DNA of 64,000 nucleotides, taken from positions 186,001 to 250,000 of the forward strand of contig NZ_FRAP01000003.1 of NCBI RefSeq assembly GCF_900142365.1. The letters run 5' to 3'. The notes below the pieces were generated by a model, which had not been told where the DNA came from, ran no database searches, and saw nothing but the letters and a program-made list of their open reading frames with translations. The first letter of the stretch is position 1. Every line of letters starts with the position of its first letter. This DNA is from Pseudonocardia thermophila (GTDB taxonomy: Bacteria; Actinomycetota; Actinomycetes; Mycobacteriales; Pseudonocardiaceae). Shown here one piece after another: positions 1 to 8,163 of the stretch. The position numbers and the translations under genes are program-made.

Positions 1-924
1 GGGAGCCGGGTGCGGCCGTGGGCGGGGATGCGGCTGGGGCCGCGGTCGTGGCTGGGGTCGGGGCGGGATCACCGCCGCGCGCAGGGCTTCGATGAACGCC
101 GTGCAGGTGGGGAAGCGGTGGTCGGGCTGCTTGGCGGCGCCCTTCGCCACCGCCGCGTCGACGGCGGGCGGCAGGTCGGGGCGCAGCGCCGTGACCCGCG
201 GAGGTTCGGCGGTCAGGTGCGCGAAGATCACCGCGTGCGTGGCCGTGCGCGGGTAGGGCACCTCGCCGGTCAGGCACCGGTACGCCAGGCAGGCCAGCCC
301 GTACTGGTCGGAGCGGCCGTCGAGCCACTTGCCCTCGATCTGCTCGGGCGAGGAGTACTGCGCGGTGCCCATGTACTGTCCGGCCGAGGTGATGTCGTGG
401 TCGCCCGCCGACGCCTTCGCGATGCCGAAGTCGCACAGGTAGACCTGCTCGCCGCGGCGGGCGTTCGCGGCGACGAGGATGTTGCCCGGCTTGACGTCGC
501 GGTGGACGAGCCCGGCCTCGTGGACGGCGTCGAGGGCGTCGGCGACCGGGCCGAGCAGCGCGCACACCCGTTCCACCGGCAGCGGGCCTCCGCGGCGCAG
601 CACGGCGCTGAGGTCCTCGCCGTCGATGTAGCGCATCGACAGGTAGAGGTTGCCGTCGACGTGCCCGGCGTCGTAGATCGGGACGATGTTCGGGTGCTCC
701 AGGCTCGCGGCGATCGCGGCCTCGCGCTCGAACCGGCGGCGGAAGTCGTCGTCGGCGGCCAGCCGGGCGGGCAGCAGCTTGAGCGCGACCTGGCGGCGCA
801 GCCGCAGGTGGGTGGCCCGGAAGACCATGCCCATGCCGCCCTCGCCGATCAGCGCCTCGATGCGGTGCCCGGCCAGCACGCGGCCGATCCAGCTCGCGGC
901 GAGGCTGTTCTGCTGCTCGGGCAC
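1..924 (-). CDS. Serine/threonine protein kinase, C-terminal part beyond window
   Basis: Membrane-type or cytosolic Hanks-family Ser/Thr kinase; only the N-terminal ~308 residues are inside the window and the frame stays open to base 1. From a GTG start at 924 the kinase domain is complete: glycine loop GEGGMG (about 27-32), ATP-binding Lys49 in VALK, catalytic loop HRDVKPGN (141-148), DFG (165-167) and a SPEQ-type APE motif. After the kinase domain the sequence turns into a Pro/Arg-rich linker at the window edge, so a transmembrane or sensor domain downstream is possible but unseen. The start is uncertain: a purine-rich GAGAGGAGG lies about 30 nt upstream, which is rather far. It precedes nothing obviously functionally linked; the substrate cannot be inferred. 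Confidence 0.9.
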   Translation of the reverse strand, partial: MPEQQNSLAASWIGRVLAGHRIEALIGEGGMGMVFRATHLRLRRQVALKLLPARLAADDDFRRRFEREAAIAASLEHPNIVPIYDAGHVDGNLYLSMRYIDGEDLSAVLRRGGPLPVERVCALLGPVADALDAVHEAGLVHRDVKPGNILVAANARRGEQVYLCDFGIAKASAGDHDITSAGQYMGTAQYSSPEQIEGKWLDGRSDQYGLACLAYRCLTGEVPYPRTATHAVIFAHLTAEPPRVTALRPDLPPAVDAAVAKGAAKQPDHRFPTCTAFIEALRAAVIPPRPQPRPRPQPHPRPRPHPAP

Positions 925-1027
925 CGGCAGTCCAGGGCCCGCGGCGAACGGGCCCCGGCCCTCCTCTCGGCTTGTCCGTCGGTCTGGCGACGAGCCTACG
1001 GGCACGCCGCCCGGCGGTGCGCGAGGC

Positions 1028-1660
1028 TCAGCCGCGGTGACCGACGATCCGCAGCGCGAGCCCGGCGTAACCCTCGCCGATCTCCTCGGGGGTGGACGGG
1101 CCGTCGGTGCGGTACCAGCGGGCGATGTCGATGCCCAGGGAGAGCAGGGCGCGGGCGGCCATGTCGACGTCCGGGACGTCGAAGTCGCCGCTGTCGACGC
1201 CGGCCTGCACGAGCGCCTTCACCTCCCGCGAGATGGCCCGGCGCAGCTCGAGGATCTCGGCGCGGTGCTCGGGGTCCAGCGCGCCGAGCTCGTAGTTGAC
1301 GACGCGGGCCATCGTGTGGGCCCGGGCGTGGTCGGCGGCGAACGCGCGCACGGCCGCGGCGAGCCGGCCGGGCGGGTCGGTGACGTCGGCGACCGCGGCG
1401 CGGATGATGGCGAGCGTGTTCTCGTGGCCCCGGCGCGAGATCAGGTAGAGCAGCTCCTCCTTGGAGCGGTGGTGGACGTACACCGCGGCGGGGCTCATGC
1501 CGGCGGCGGCCGCGATGTCGCGGGTCGTCGTGGCGTGGAACCCCCGCTCGGCGAACGCGGTCGTCGCGGCGTCGAGCAGCTTGGCCCGGGTCTCGTCGCT
1601 GCGCGACCGGTCCTGGGTGCTGGTCACGGTGCTCCGTTCTGCATCTGTGATGCCGCTCAT
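1028..1660 (-). CDS. TetR family transcriptional regulator
   Basis: Predicted 210-residue one-component repressor, divergent from the thiolase gene at 1747. The N-terminal TetR helix-turn-helix is clear (about residues 18-65: ETRAKLLDAA, then TTTRDIAAAAGMSPAAVY with H-RSKEELL). The C-terminal ligand domain carries RWYRTDGPSTPEEIGEGYA, a tail often seen in regulators beside acyl-CoA genes. I chose ATG 1660; a TTG at 1693 and a GTG at about 1627 are alternatives. A palindrome at 1712-1727 in the divergent gap is its likely operator. The ligand is probably an acyl-CoA from the neighbouring pathway (inference). A relation to mycobacterial KstR2 is possible from the operator but not proven from the protein. 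Confidence 0.85.
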   Translation of the reverse strand: MSGITDAERSTVTSTQDRSRSDETRAKLLDAATTAFAERGFHATTTRDIAAAAGMSPAAVYVHHRSKEELLYLISRRGHENTLAIIRAAVADVTDPPGRLAAAVRAFAADHARAHTMARVVNYELGALDPEHRAEILELRRAISREVKALVQAGVDSGDFDVPDVDMAARALLSLGIDIARWYRTDGPSTPEEIGEGYAGLALRIVGHRG

Positions 1661-1694
1661 CGGTCCGGGGACCGGGCCTCCTTCCGCTGCCAAG

Positions 1695-1708
1695 CGTAGG
1701 AGTCTACG
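1695..1708. promoter_or_regulatory. Short inverted repeat in the tetR/thiolase gap
   Basis: CGTAG-GAGT-CTACG, perfect 5-bp arms. It lies between the TetR start and the operator-like palindrome. TACGAT at 1705-1710 resembles a -10 element for the rightward thiolase operon. Whether this is a second operator or chance is unknown. Confidence 0.35.
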
Positions 1709-1711
1709 ATC

Positions 1712-1727
1712 CTAAGCAAGCGCTTAG
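1712..1727. promoter_or_regulatory. Likely TetR operator
   Basis: CTAAGC-AAGC-GCTTAG is an inverted repeat with perfect 6-bp arms, centred in the divergent promoter region between the TetR gene and the thiolase operon, about 20 bp upstream of the thiolase start. Bases 1715-1728 match the KstR2 consensus as I recall it (AnCAAGnnCTTGnT) with one mismatch. Confidence 0.6.
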
Positions 1728-1746
1728 TAACCCCAGGAGGTCGCCG

Positions 1747-2964
1747 ATGCCCGAAGCCGTGATCGTCGCCGTAGCCCGCTCGCCGATAGGCCGCGCGAAC
1801 AAGGGCTCGCTGAAGGAGATGCGCCCCGACGACCTCACCCTGCAGATGGTCGAGGCGGCCCTGGCGCAGGTTCCTCAGCTCGACCGCCGCGAGATCGACG
1901 ACCTCATGCTCGGCTGCGCGCAGCCCGCGGGCGAGCAGGGCCACAACCTGGCGCGCGTCGTCGCCGTCATGGCCGGCATGGACCACCTGCCCGGCGTGAC
2001 CGTGAACCGGTACTGCTCGTCGAGCCTGCAGACCACCCGCATGGCGATGCACGCGATCAAGGCCGGCGAGGGCGACGTGTTCATCTCCGCCGGCGTCGAG
2101 ACCGTCAGCCGGTACGGGAAGGGCGCCGCCGACGGGCTGCCCGGCACCGAGAACCCGATCTTCGACGACGCCAAGGCGCGCACCGCCGCGCTGGCCGCGG
2201 GCGAGGGCACGTGGAGCGACCCGCGCGCCGACGGCGAGCTGCCCGACGTCTACATCGCGATGGGCCAGACCGCGGAGAACGTCGCGCAGGCCACCGGCAT
2301 CACCCGCCGCGAGCAGGACGAGTTCGGCGTGCGCAGCCAGAACCTCGCCGAGAAGGCGATCGCCGACGGGTTCTGGGCCCGCGACATCACCCCGGTCACG
2401 CTGCCCGACGGCACGGTCGTCTCCGCCGATGACGGCCCGCGGCCGGGCACCACTCTGGAGGCGGTCTCCCAGCTGAAGCCCGCGTTCCGCCCCGACGGCA
2501 CCGTGACCGCCGGCAACTGCTGCCCGCTCAACGACGGTGCCGCCGCGGTGATCGTGATGTCCGACCGCAAGGCCGCCGAGCTGGGGATCACCCCGCTGGC
2601 GCGGATCGTCGCCACCGGGGTCAGCGGGCTCTCGCCGGAGATCATGGGGCTCGGCCCGGTGGACGCCACCCGCCAGGCGCTCAAGCGCGCCGGAATGACC
2701 ATCGACGACATCGACCTGGTCGAGATCAACGAGGCGTTCGCCGTCCAGGTGATCGGTTCCGCGCGGGAGCTGGGCATCCCCGAGGAGAAGCTGAACGTGA
2801 ACGGCGGCGCGATCGCCGTCGGCCACCCGTTCGGCATGACCGGCGCCCGGATCACCAGCACGCTGATCCACTCGCTGCAGTGGCACGACAAGCAGATCGG
2901 CCTGGAGACCATGTGCGTCGGCGGCGGTCAGGGCATGGCGATGATCCTGGAGCGGCTCTCGTGA
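1747..2964 (+). CDS. Acetyl-CoA acetyltransferase / 3-ketoacyl-CoA thiolase
   Basis: Thiolase of 405 residues, normal length, catalysing CoA-dependent cleavage of 3-ketoacyl-CoA (or the reverse condensation). The nucleophilic cysteine is Cys90 (NRYCSSSL); the second-half motifs are NEAFA, GGAIAVGHPFG (His360) and MCVGGGQG (Cys390), so all catalytic residues are present. The NASGINDGAA-type loop reads NCCPLNDGAA. A good AGGAGG sits before ATG 1747. It is the first gene of a catabolic operon with two SDRs and three acyl-CoA dehydrogenases, which suggests a degradative role. The substrate (fatty acid, branched acid or steroid side product) cannot be read from sequence; a FadA6-type role is only one option. 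Confidence 0.92.
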   Translation: MPEAVIVAVARSPIGRANKGSLKEMRPDDLTLQMVEAALAQVPQLDRREIDDLMLGCAQPAGEQGHNLARVVAVMAGMDHLPGVTVNRYCSSSLQTTRMAMHAIKAGEGDVFISAGVETVSRYGKGAADGLPGTENPIFDDAKARTAALAAGEGTWSDPRADGELPDVYIAMGQTAENVAQATGITRREQDEFGVRSQNLAEKAIADGFWARDITPVTLPDGTVVSADDGPRPGTTLEAVSQLKPAFRPDGTVTAGNCCPLNDGAAAVIVMSDRKAAELGITPLARIVATGVSGLSPEIMGLGPVDATRQALKRAGMTIDDIDLVEINEAFAVQVIGSARELGIPEEKLNVNGGAIAVGHPFGMTGARITSTLIHSLQWHDKQIGLETMCVGGGQGMAMILERLS

Positions 2965-3716
2965 CGGGCCGGTTCACCGGGCGCACGGCGATCGTCACCG
3001 GTGCCAGCCGCGGCATCGGCCTCGCGATCGCGCAGCGGCTGGTCGACGAGGGTGCCCGCGTCGTGATCACCGCGCGCAAGCAGGAGGCGCTCGACGACGC
3101 CGTCGCGGCCCTCGGCGGCGCTGAGCACGCGTTGGGCGTAGCGGGCAACGCCGCGGACACCGCGCACCAGGCCGAAGTCGTCAAGCTGGCGATCGAGGCG
3201 TTCGGCAGCGCCGACCTACTGGTGAACAACACCGGCATCAACCCCGTCTACGGGCCGCTGCTCGAGCTGGACCTCGACGCGGCGCGCAAGATCGTCGAGG
3301 TCAACTGCCTGGCGGCGCTGTCGTGGGTGCAGCACGTCCACCGCGCGTGGATGGGCGAGCACGGCGGCGCGGTCGTCAACGTCTCGTCGGTGGCCGGGCA
3401 GCGGCCGGCGCCCGGCATCGGCATGTACGGCGCCAGCAAGGCGATGCTCGCCTACCTCACCCAGGAGCTGGCCGTGGAGCTCGGCCCGGACGTCCGCGTC
3501 AACGCGGTCGCCCCGGCCGTGGTGAAGACCCGCTTCGCCACCAAGCTCTACGAGGGCCGCGAGGAGGAGGTGGCGTCGGTCTACCCGCTCAAGCGGCTCG
3601 GCGTGCCCGACGACGTCGGCAGCGTGGTGGCGTTCCTGCTCTCGCCCGACGCGGGCTGGATGACCGGCCAGACGATCGTCGTCGACGGCGGTGTGACGCT
3701 GACGGGCGGTGTGTGA
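2961..3716 (+). CDS. Short-chain dehydrogenase/reductase (FabG-like)
   Basis: SDR of 251 residues. The GTG start at 2961 overlaps the thiolase stop (GTGA), giving translational coupling and starting just before the Rossmann fold. Cofactor motif TGASRGIG (about 14-21), NNTG in place of the usual NNAG, catalytic Ser in VSSVAG, Tyr156 and Lys160 (YGASK), and the classical C-terminal DGG are present. It probably oxidises a 3-hydroxyacyl-CoA for the upstream thiolase, an inference from position. The NNTG variant is mildly unusual but known in active SDRs. Confidence 0.9.
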   Translation: MTGRFTGRTAIVTGASRGIGLAIAQRLVDEGARVVITARKQEALDDAVAALGGAEHALGVAGNAADTAHQAEVVKLAIEAFGSADLLVNNTGINPVYGPLLELDLDAARKIVEVNCLAALSWVQHVHRAWMGEHGGAVVNVSSVAGQRPAPGIGMYGASKAMLAYLTQELAVELGPDVRVNAVAPAVVKTRFATKLYEGREEEVASVYPLKRLGVPDDVGSVVAFLLSPDAGWMTGQTIVVDGGVTLTGGV

Positions 3717-4504
3717 TGGCCGGCTCCGACGTGGTGCGCGGCAAGGGGGTCGTGATCACGGGTGCGGGTCGCGGCATCGGCCGGGCGCTCGCGACGCGGA
3801 TGGCCGCCGAGGGCGCCCGGGTCGTCGTCAACGACCTGGACGCGGCGGCGGTCTCGGAGGTCGCCGCCGCGATCGGCGGGGTCCCCGTGCCCGGTGACGC
3901 GGCGGCCGAGGCCGGGGTCGCGGCGCTGGTCGAGTCGGCTCGCGAGCACCTCGGCGCGATCGACGTGTGGTTCGCCAACGCCGGCATCGCCCGAGGCTTC
4001 GGCCTGGACATGAGCGAGGCGGACTGGACGGCGTCGCTCGAGGTCAACGTGCTCGCGCACGTGCGCGCTGCCCGGTTGCTCGTGCCCGAGTGGCTGGAGC
4101 GCGGCAGCGGCCGGTTCGTCGTCACGGCCTCCGCGGCCGGGCTGCTCACGATGCTGGAGGCGCCCGCGTACTCGGTGACCAAGCACGGCGCGGTCGCGTT
4201 CGCGGAGTGGCTCTCGGCCACCTACCGCCACCGCGGGATCATCGTTCAGGCGATCTGCCCGCAGGGGGTGCAGACGAAGATGCTGGAGGAGACCGGGCCG
4301 CTGCGCGAGCTGCTCTCCCACGACACCGCGCTCACCCCGCAGGACGTCGCCGAGACCGTGTGGCAGGCGCTGCAGGACGACCGGTTCCTGATCCTGCCGC
4401 ACCCCGAGGTCGCCAAGTACTACGCCACCCGCGCCACCGACACCGACCGCTGGCTCGCCGGTATGAACAAGCTGCAGCGGCGGCTCGAAGCGGACAGGCT
4501 CTGA
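3716..4504 (+). CDS. Short-chain dehydrogenase/reductase
   Basis: Second SDR, 262 residues, starting in the stop codon of the previous one (TGATG). Motifs: TGAGRGIG cofactor loop, NAG in FANAGIA, Ser in TASAAG, Tyr152 and Lys156 (YSVTK). The C-terminal part lacks the FabG-type DGG and ends in a basic helical tail ([10 protein letters not shown]). It is only distantly similar to its upstream neighbour, so the two probably act on different hydroxyl/keto groups. The length equals that of the mycobacterial steroid-ring SDR IpdF as I remember it, but no specific motif supports that name. Confidence 0.88.
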   Translation: MAGSDVVRGKGVVITGAGRGIGRALATRMAAEGARVVVNDLDAAAVSEVAAAIGGVPVPGDAAAEAGVAALVESAREHLGAIDVWFANAGIARGFGLDMSEADWTASLEVNVLAHVRAARLLVPEWLERGSGRFVVTASAAGLLTMLEAPAYSVTKHGAVAFAEWLSATYRHRGIIVQAICPQGVQTKMLEETGPLRELLSHDTALTPQDVAETVWQALQDDRFLILPHPEVAKYYATRATDTDRWLAGMNKLQRRLEADRL

Positions 4505-4590
4505 GCCACCCCGTGTCGTCGACCCTATTCGTGCCCACCCTCTGTGCCGTCCCGCTGAGCCGCTCGCAGAACAGGACGGGGGGCCCGGAC

Positions 4591-4610
4591 CGCGGACGGC
4601 GCAGTCCGCG
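4591..4610 (+). other. Hairpin in the 133-nt gap inside the catabolic operon
   Basis: CGCGGAC-GGCGCA-GTCCGCG, perfect 7-bp stem with a 6-nt loop, 27 nt upstream of the acyl-CoA dehydrogenase start. It may attenuate, stabilise the downstream message, or belong to an internal promoter. No T-tract follows. Confidence 0.4.
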
Positions 4611-4637
4611 CCCGGGAACACCGATCGAGGAGTTTCG

Positions 4638-5876
4638 ATGGATTTCGCCTTCGACGCCCGCACGAACGAGCTGCGCGAGTCGCTGCTCGAGTTCATGGAC
4701 AACTACGTCTACCCGGCCGAACCCGTGTTCGAGGAGCAGCTGGAGCAGCTGCCGAACCGCTGGGCGTGGGACTCGGCGCCGGTGCTGCAGGAGCTGCGGG
4801 CCGAGGCCCGCCGGCGCGGGCTGTGGAACCTGTTCCTGCCGGGCGAGCACGGCGCCGGGCTGACCAACCTGCAGTACGCCCCGCTGGCCGAGATCACCGG
4901 GCGCAGCATCCACCTGGCCCCGCCCGCGCTGAACTGCGCGGCGCCGGACACCGGGAACATGGAGGTGCTGTCGCTGTTCGGCACCGAGGCCCAGCGCAAG
5001 GAGTGGCTGGAGCCGCTCCTGGAGGGCGAGATCCGCTCGTCCTTCGCGATGACCGAGCCGGATGTGGCCTCGTCCGACGCCACGAACATCTCCACCCGCA
5101 TCGAGCGCGACGGCGACGAGTACGTCATCAACGGCCGCAAGTGGTGGATCACCGGGGCGATGAACCCGAACGCGCGGATCTTCATCGTCATGGGCAAGAC
5201 CGATCCGTCGGCCGATCGGCACCGCCAGCAGTCGATGGTCCTGGTGCCGCGGGACACCCCGGGCGTCGAGGTCAAGCGCGCGATGCACGTCCTCGGCTAC
5301 GACGACCACGAGCACGGCGGGCACGCCGAGCTGACCTTCACCGACGTCCGGGTGCCGGTGAGCAACCTGATCGGGCAGGAGGGCGACGGGTTCGCCATCG
5401 CGCAGGCCCGGCTCGGTCCCGGCCGCATCCACCACTGCATGCGCGCGATCGGCGCCGCCGAGCGGGCCCTGGAGCTGATGTGCGCCCGGGCCGACGAGCG
5501 GGTCGCGTTCGGCAAGCCGCTGGCCGATCAGGGCGTGATCCGGGAGTGGATCGCCGAGGCGCGGGTGCGGATCGAGCAGCTGCGCCTGCTGGTGCTCAAG
5601 ACCGCGTGGCTGATGGACACCGTCGGCAACAAGGGCGCCCACACCGAGATCCAGGCCATCAAGATCGCCACTCCGGCGACCGTCGAGTGGATCCTCGACA
5701 AGGCCATCCAGGTCCACGGCGGCGGCGGGCTCTCGCAGGACTTCCCCCTCGCCTACGCCTACGCGCACAACCGCACGCTGCGGTTCGCCGACGGGCCCGA
5801 CGAGGTGCACAAGAACTCGCTGGGGCGGGCCGAGCTGCGCCGTCAGCGCCGCGCCCGGGAGGAGCGCGGTGGGTGA
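4638..5876 (+). CDS. Acyl-CoA dehydrogenase
   Basis: FAD-dependent acyl-CoA dehydrogenase of 412 residues, introducing a 2,3-double bond in an acyl-CoA and passing electrons to ETF. The N-terminal helical domain begins MDFAFD; the middle beta domain has the flavin/substrate motif [12 protein letters not shown] and WWITGA; the C-terminal domain carries [36 protein letters not shown]. This ending resembles the ACAD10/11-like branch handling long or branched acyl chains. A GAGGAG site precedes ATG 4638. It follows a 133-nt gap, so it may also have its own promoter. Confidence 0.9.
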   Translation: MDFAFDARTNELRESLLEFMDNYVYPAEPVFEEQLEQLPNRWAWDSAPVLQELRAEARRRGLWNLFLPGEHGAGLTNLQYAPLAEITGRSIHLAPPALNCAAPDTGNMEVLSLFGTEAQRKEWLEPLLEGEIRSSFAMTEPDVASSDATNISTRIERDGDEYVINGRKWWITGAMNPNARIFIVMGKTDPSADRHRQQSMVLVPRDTPGVEVKRAMHVLGYDDHEHGGHAELTFTDVRVPVSNLIGQEGDGFAIAQARLGPGRIHHCMRAIGAAERALELMCARADERVAFGKPLADQGVIREWIAEARVRIEQLRLLVLKTAWLMDTVGNKGAHTEIQAIKIATPATVEWILDKAIQVHGGGGLSQDFPLAYAYAHNRTLRFADGPDEVHKNSLGRAELRRQRRAREERGG

Positions 5877-7059
5877 GGTCGACCCCGGCGTGGATCTCGC
5901 GGCCGTGGTCGAGCGGTTCCTCGCCGAGCACGATCCGGCCACCACGGACCGGCTGGAGTTCCTCCGCGCCCGCTACGACGCCGGCCTGGCGTGGGTGTGG
6001 TTCCCGGAGGGCCACGGCGGGCTCGGGCTGCCGGCCGCGCGGCAGTCCGAGGTCGACGCGGCGTTCGCGGCGGCCGGGGCGCCGGACAACGCGCCCCGTC
6101 GCAACGTGATCGGGCTCGGCATGGCCGCGCCGACGATCCTCGCCTTCGGCACCGAGGAGCAGAAGCGCCGCTTCCTGCGTCCGCTGTGGACGGGCGAGGA
6201 GATCTGGTGCCAGCTGTTCAGCGAGCCCGGCGCCGGCTCCGACCTGGCCAACCTCGCCACCCGCGCGGTCCGCGACGGCGACGAGTGGATCGTCAACGGG
6301 CAGAAGGTGTGGACCTCGTCGGCGCACAACGCCCGGTTCGCGATCCTGGTGGCCCGCACCGATCCCGACAAGCCGAAGCACGCCGGGCTGACGTACTTCG
6401 TGTGCGACATGACCGACCCGGGCGTCGACGTGCGGCCGCTGCGCCAGATCACCGGGGAGGCCGAGTTCAACGAGGTCTTCCTGACCGACGTGCGCATCCC
6501 GGACGCGTACCGGATCGGCGAGGTGGGGCAGGGCTGGCGGGTCGCCACCGCGACGCTGAACAACGAGCGCGTGGCGATCGGCGGCCGGGCCGCACCCCGG
6601 GAGAGCGGCATGATCGGCAAGGTCGTCGAGGCGTGGCGCAGCCTGCCGGAGAAGCGCACCCCGGAGCTGCACGACCGACTGCTGCGACTGTGGGTGGAGG
6701 CCGAGGTGGCCCGGCTGACCGGGATCCGGCTGCGGCAGAAGCTCGCCCAGGGCCAGCCCGGCCCGGAGGGCGCGGCGACGAAGGTGACGTTCGCGCGGAT
6801 CAACCAGCAGCTGTCGGCGCTGGAGCTGGAGCTGCGCGGCGAGGACGGGCTGCGCTACTCGGACTGGACGATGGTGCGGCCCGAGCAGGTGGACATGACC
6901 GGCCGCGACCACGGTTACCGCTACCTGCGCGCCAAGGGCAACTCGATCGAGGGCGGCACCAGCGAGGTCCTGCGCAACATCGTCGCCGAACGGGTGCTCG
7001 GCCTGCCGCCCGAGCCGCGGGTGGACAAGGACGTCCCGTGGAAGGAGCTGCAGCGGTGA
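5869..7059 (+). CDS. Acyl-CoA dehydrogenase, large-subunit type
   Basis: Acyl-CoA dehydrogenase of 396 residues. GTG 5869 overlaps the preceding stop by 8 nt. The beta domain has [15 protein letters not shown] and [10 protein letters not shown]; the C-terminus has [27 protein letters not shown], the usual place of FAD and CoA contacts and of the dimer partner helix. With the shorter gene starting 4 nt before its stop, it resembles the paired FadE subunits that form alpha2-beta2 heterotetramers in actinobacterial steroid and branched-acid breakdown (known for ChsE-type enzymes; here an inference). Confidence 0.9.
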   Translation: MGEVDPGVDLAAVVERFLAEHDPATTDRLEFLRARYDAGLAWVWFPEGHGGLGLPAARQSEVDAAFAAAGAPDNAPRRNVIGLGMAAPTILAFGTEEQKRRFLRPLWTGEEIWCQLFSEPGAGSDLANLATRAVRDGDEWIVNGQKVWTSSAHNARFAILVARTDPDKPKHAGLTYFVCDMTDPGVDVRPLRQITGEAEFNEVFLTDVRIPDAYRIGEVGQGWRVATATLNNERVAIGGRAAPRESGMIGKVVEAWRSLPEKRTPELHDRLLRLWVEAEVARLTGIRLRQKLAQGQPGPEGAATKVTFARINQQLSALELELRGEDGLRYSDWTMVRPEQVDMTGRDHGYRYLRAKGNSIEGGTSEVLRNIVAERVLGLPPEPRVDKDVPWKELQR

Positions 7060-8135
7060 GCGAGCTGGACCTGCTGTACTCGGAGGTCGAGGAGGACCTG
7101 CGGGCCACGGTCCGCGGCGCGCTCGCCGACCGCTGCACCCCGGCCGCGGTGATCGCGATGTACGACGGCGACCGCAGCGCGGTGCCGGGGCTGTGGAAGA
7201 CCGTCGCCGTCGAGCTGGGCCTGGCCGGGCTGCTCGTGCCGGAGGCCGCGGGCGGAGCGGGTGCGTCCGCGCGGGAGGCGGCGGTCGTGCTGGAGGAGCT
7301 GGGCCGGGCGGTGGCCCCGGTGCCGTTCCTGACCAGCGCGGTCATCGCCACCACCGCGGTGGCGGGCACCGGCGCCGCTCTGCTGGGGGAGCTGGCCGCT
7401 GGGGAGCGGGTGGCCGCGCTGGCCGTCCCGCTGACCACCGGGCCGGACGCCCCGTTGCCGGCGCTCGACCTCACCGCCGACGGGCGGATCACCGGCGCTG
7501 TCACGAGCGTCGCCGGGGCGCTGGAGGCCGATGTCCTGCTCGTGCCCGCCGGAGGCGGCCTGTACGCGGTACCGGCCGAGCACGCCCGGATCGCTCCGGT
7601 GGTGAGCCTGGACATGAGTCGCCAGCTCGCCGACGTCGCGTTCGACGGCGCCGCGGGTGAGCTCGTCGTCGCCGACGCCGAGCCGGCGGTGCGGGCCGGC
7701 CTGCGGGCCGGGGCGGCGCTGCTCGCCTCGGAGCAGGTCGGGCTGGCCCGTTGGTGCCTGGCGGAGACCGTCGCCTACCTGAAGGTGCGCCGGCAGTTCG
7801 GCCGCGTCGTCGGCGGCTTCCAGGCGATCAAGCACCGGCTCGCCGACCTCGCCATCGCTGTCGACAACGGGGTGGCGGCCGCCCGGCACGCCGCGGCCGC
7901 GCTCGCCGCGGACGACCCGGACGTGCCGGTCGCGACGGCGGTTGCGGCGTCGTTCTGCGGCGAGCTGGCTGTGACCGCCGCCGAGGAGGCCATCCAGCTG
8001 CACGGCGGCATCGGCATGACCTGGGAGCACCCCGCCCACCTCTACCTGAAGCGGGCGAAGGCGGACCAGCTGGCCCTCGGCGCGCCGGGCAGCCACCGCG
8101 CGCGCCTCGCGGAGCTCGTGGGGCTGCCCGGCTGA
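7056..8135 (+). CDS. Acyl-CoA dehydrogenase, small-subunit type
   Basis: Short acyl-CoA dehydrogenase homologue, 359 residues, starting with GTG 7056 in a GTGA overlap with the previous gene. The middle beta domain is shrunken and lacks the TEPxxGSD flavin motif of its neighbours. The C-terminal domain is well kept: YLKVRRQFGRVVGGFQAIKHRLADL and AIQLHGGIGMTWEHPAHLYLKRAKA. This pattern, one full and one reduced subunit translated together, is typical of heteromeric FadE pairs. It is the last gene of the rightward operon; the convergent ligase gene ends 28 bp downstream. Confidence 0.88.
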   Translation: MSELDLLYSEVEEDLRATVRGALADRCTPAAVIAMYDGDRSAVPGLWKTVAVELGLAGLLVPEAAGGAGASAREAAVVLEELGRAVAPVPFLTSAVIATTAVAGTGAALLGELAAGERVAALAVPLTTGPDAPLPALDLTADGRITGAVTSVAGALEADVLLVPAGGGLYAVPAEHARIAPVVSLDMSRQLADVAFDGAAGELVVADAEPAVRAGLRAGAALLASEQVGLARWCLAETVAYLKVRRQFGRVVGGFQAIKHRLADLAIAVDNGVAAARHAAAALAADDPDVPVATAVAASFCGELAVTAAEEAIQLHGGIGMTWEHPAHLYLKRAKADQLALGAPGSHRARLAELVGLPG

Positions 8136-8163
8136 GCCTGGGGAGGGCCGCGGGGGCCGGTGG

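Noticed and set aside
10..1299. Long plus-strand frame at the left edge
   Set aside because: The opposite strand clearly encodes a kinase; the plus frame is a shadow.
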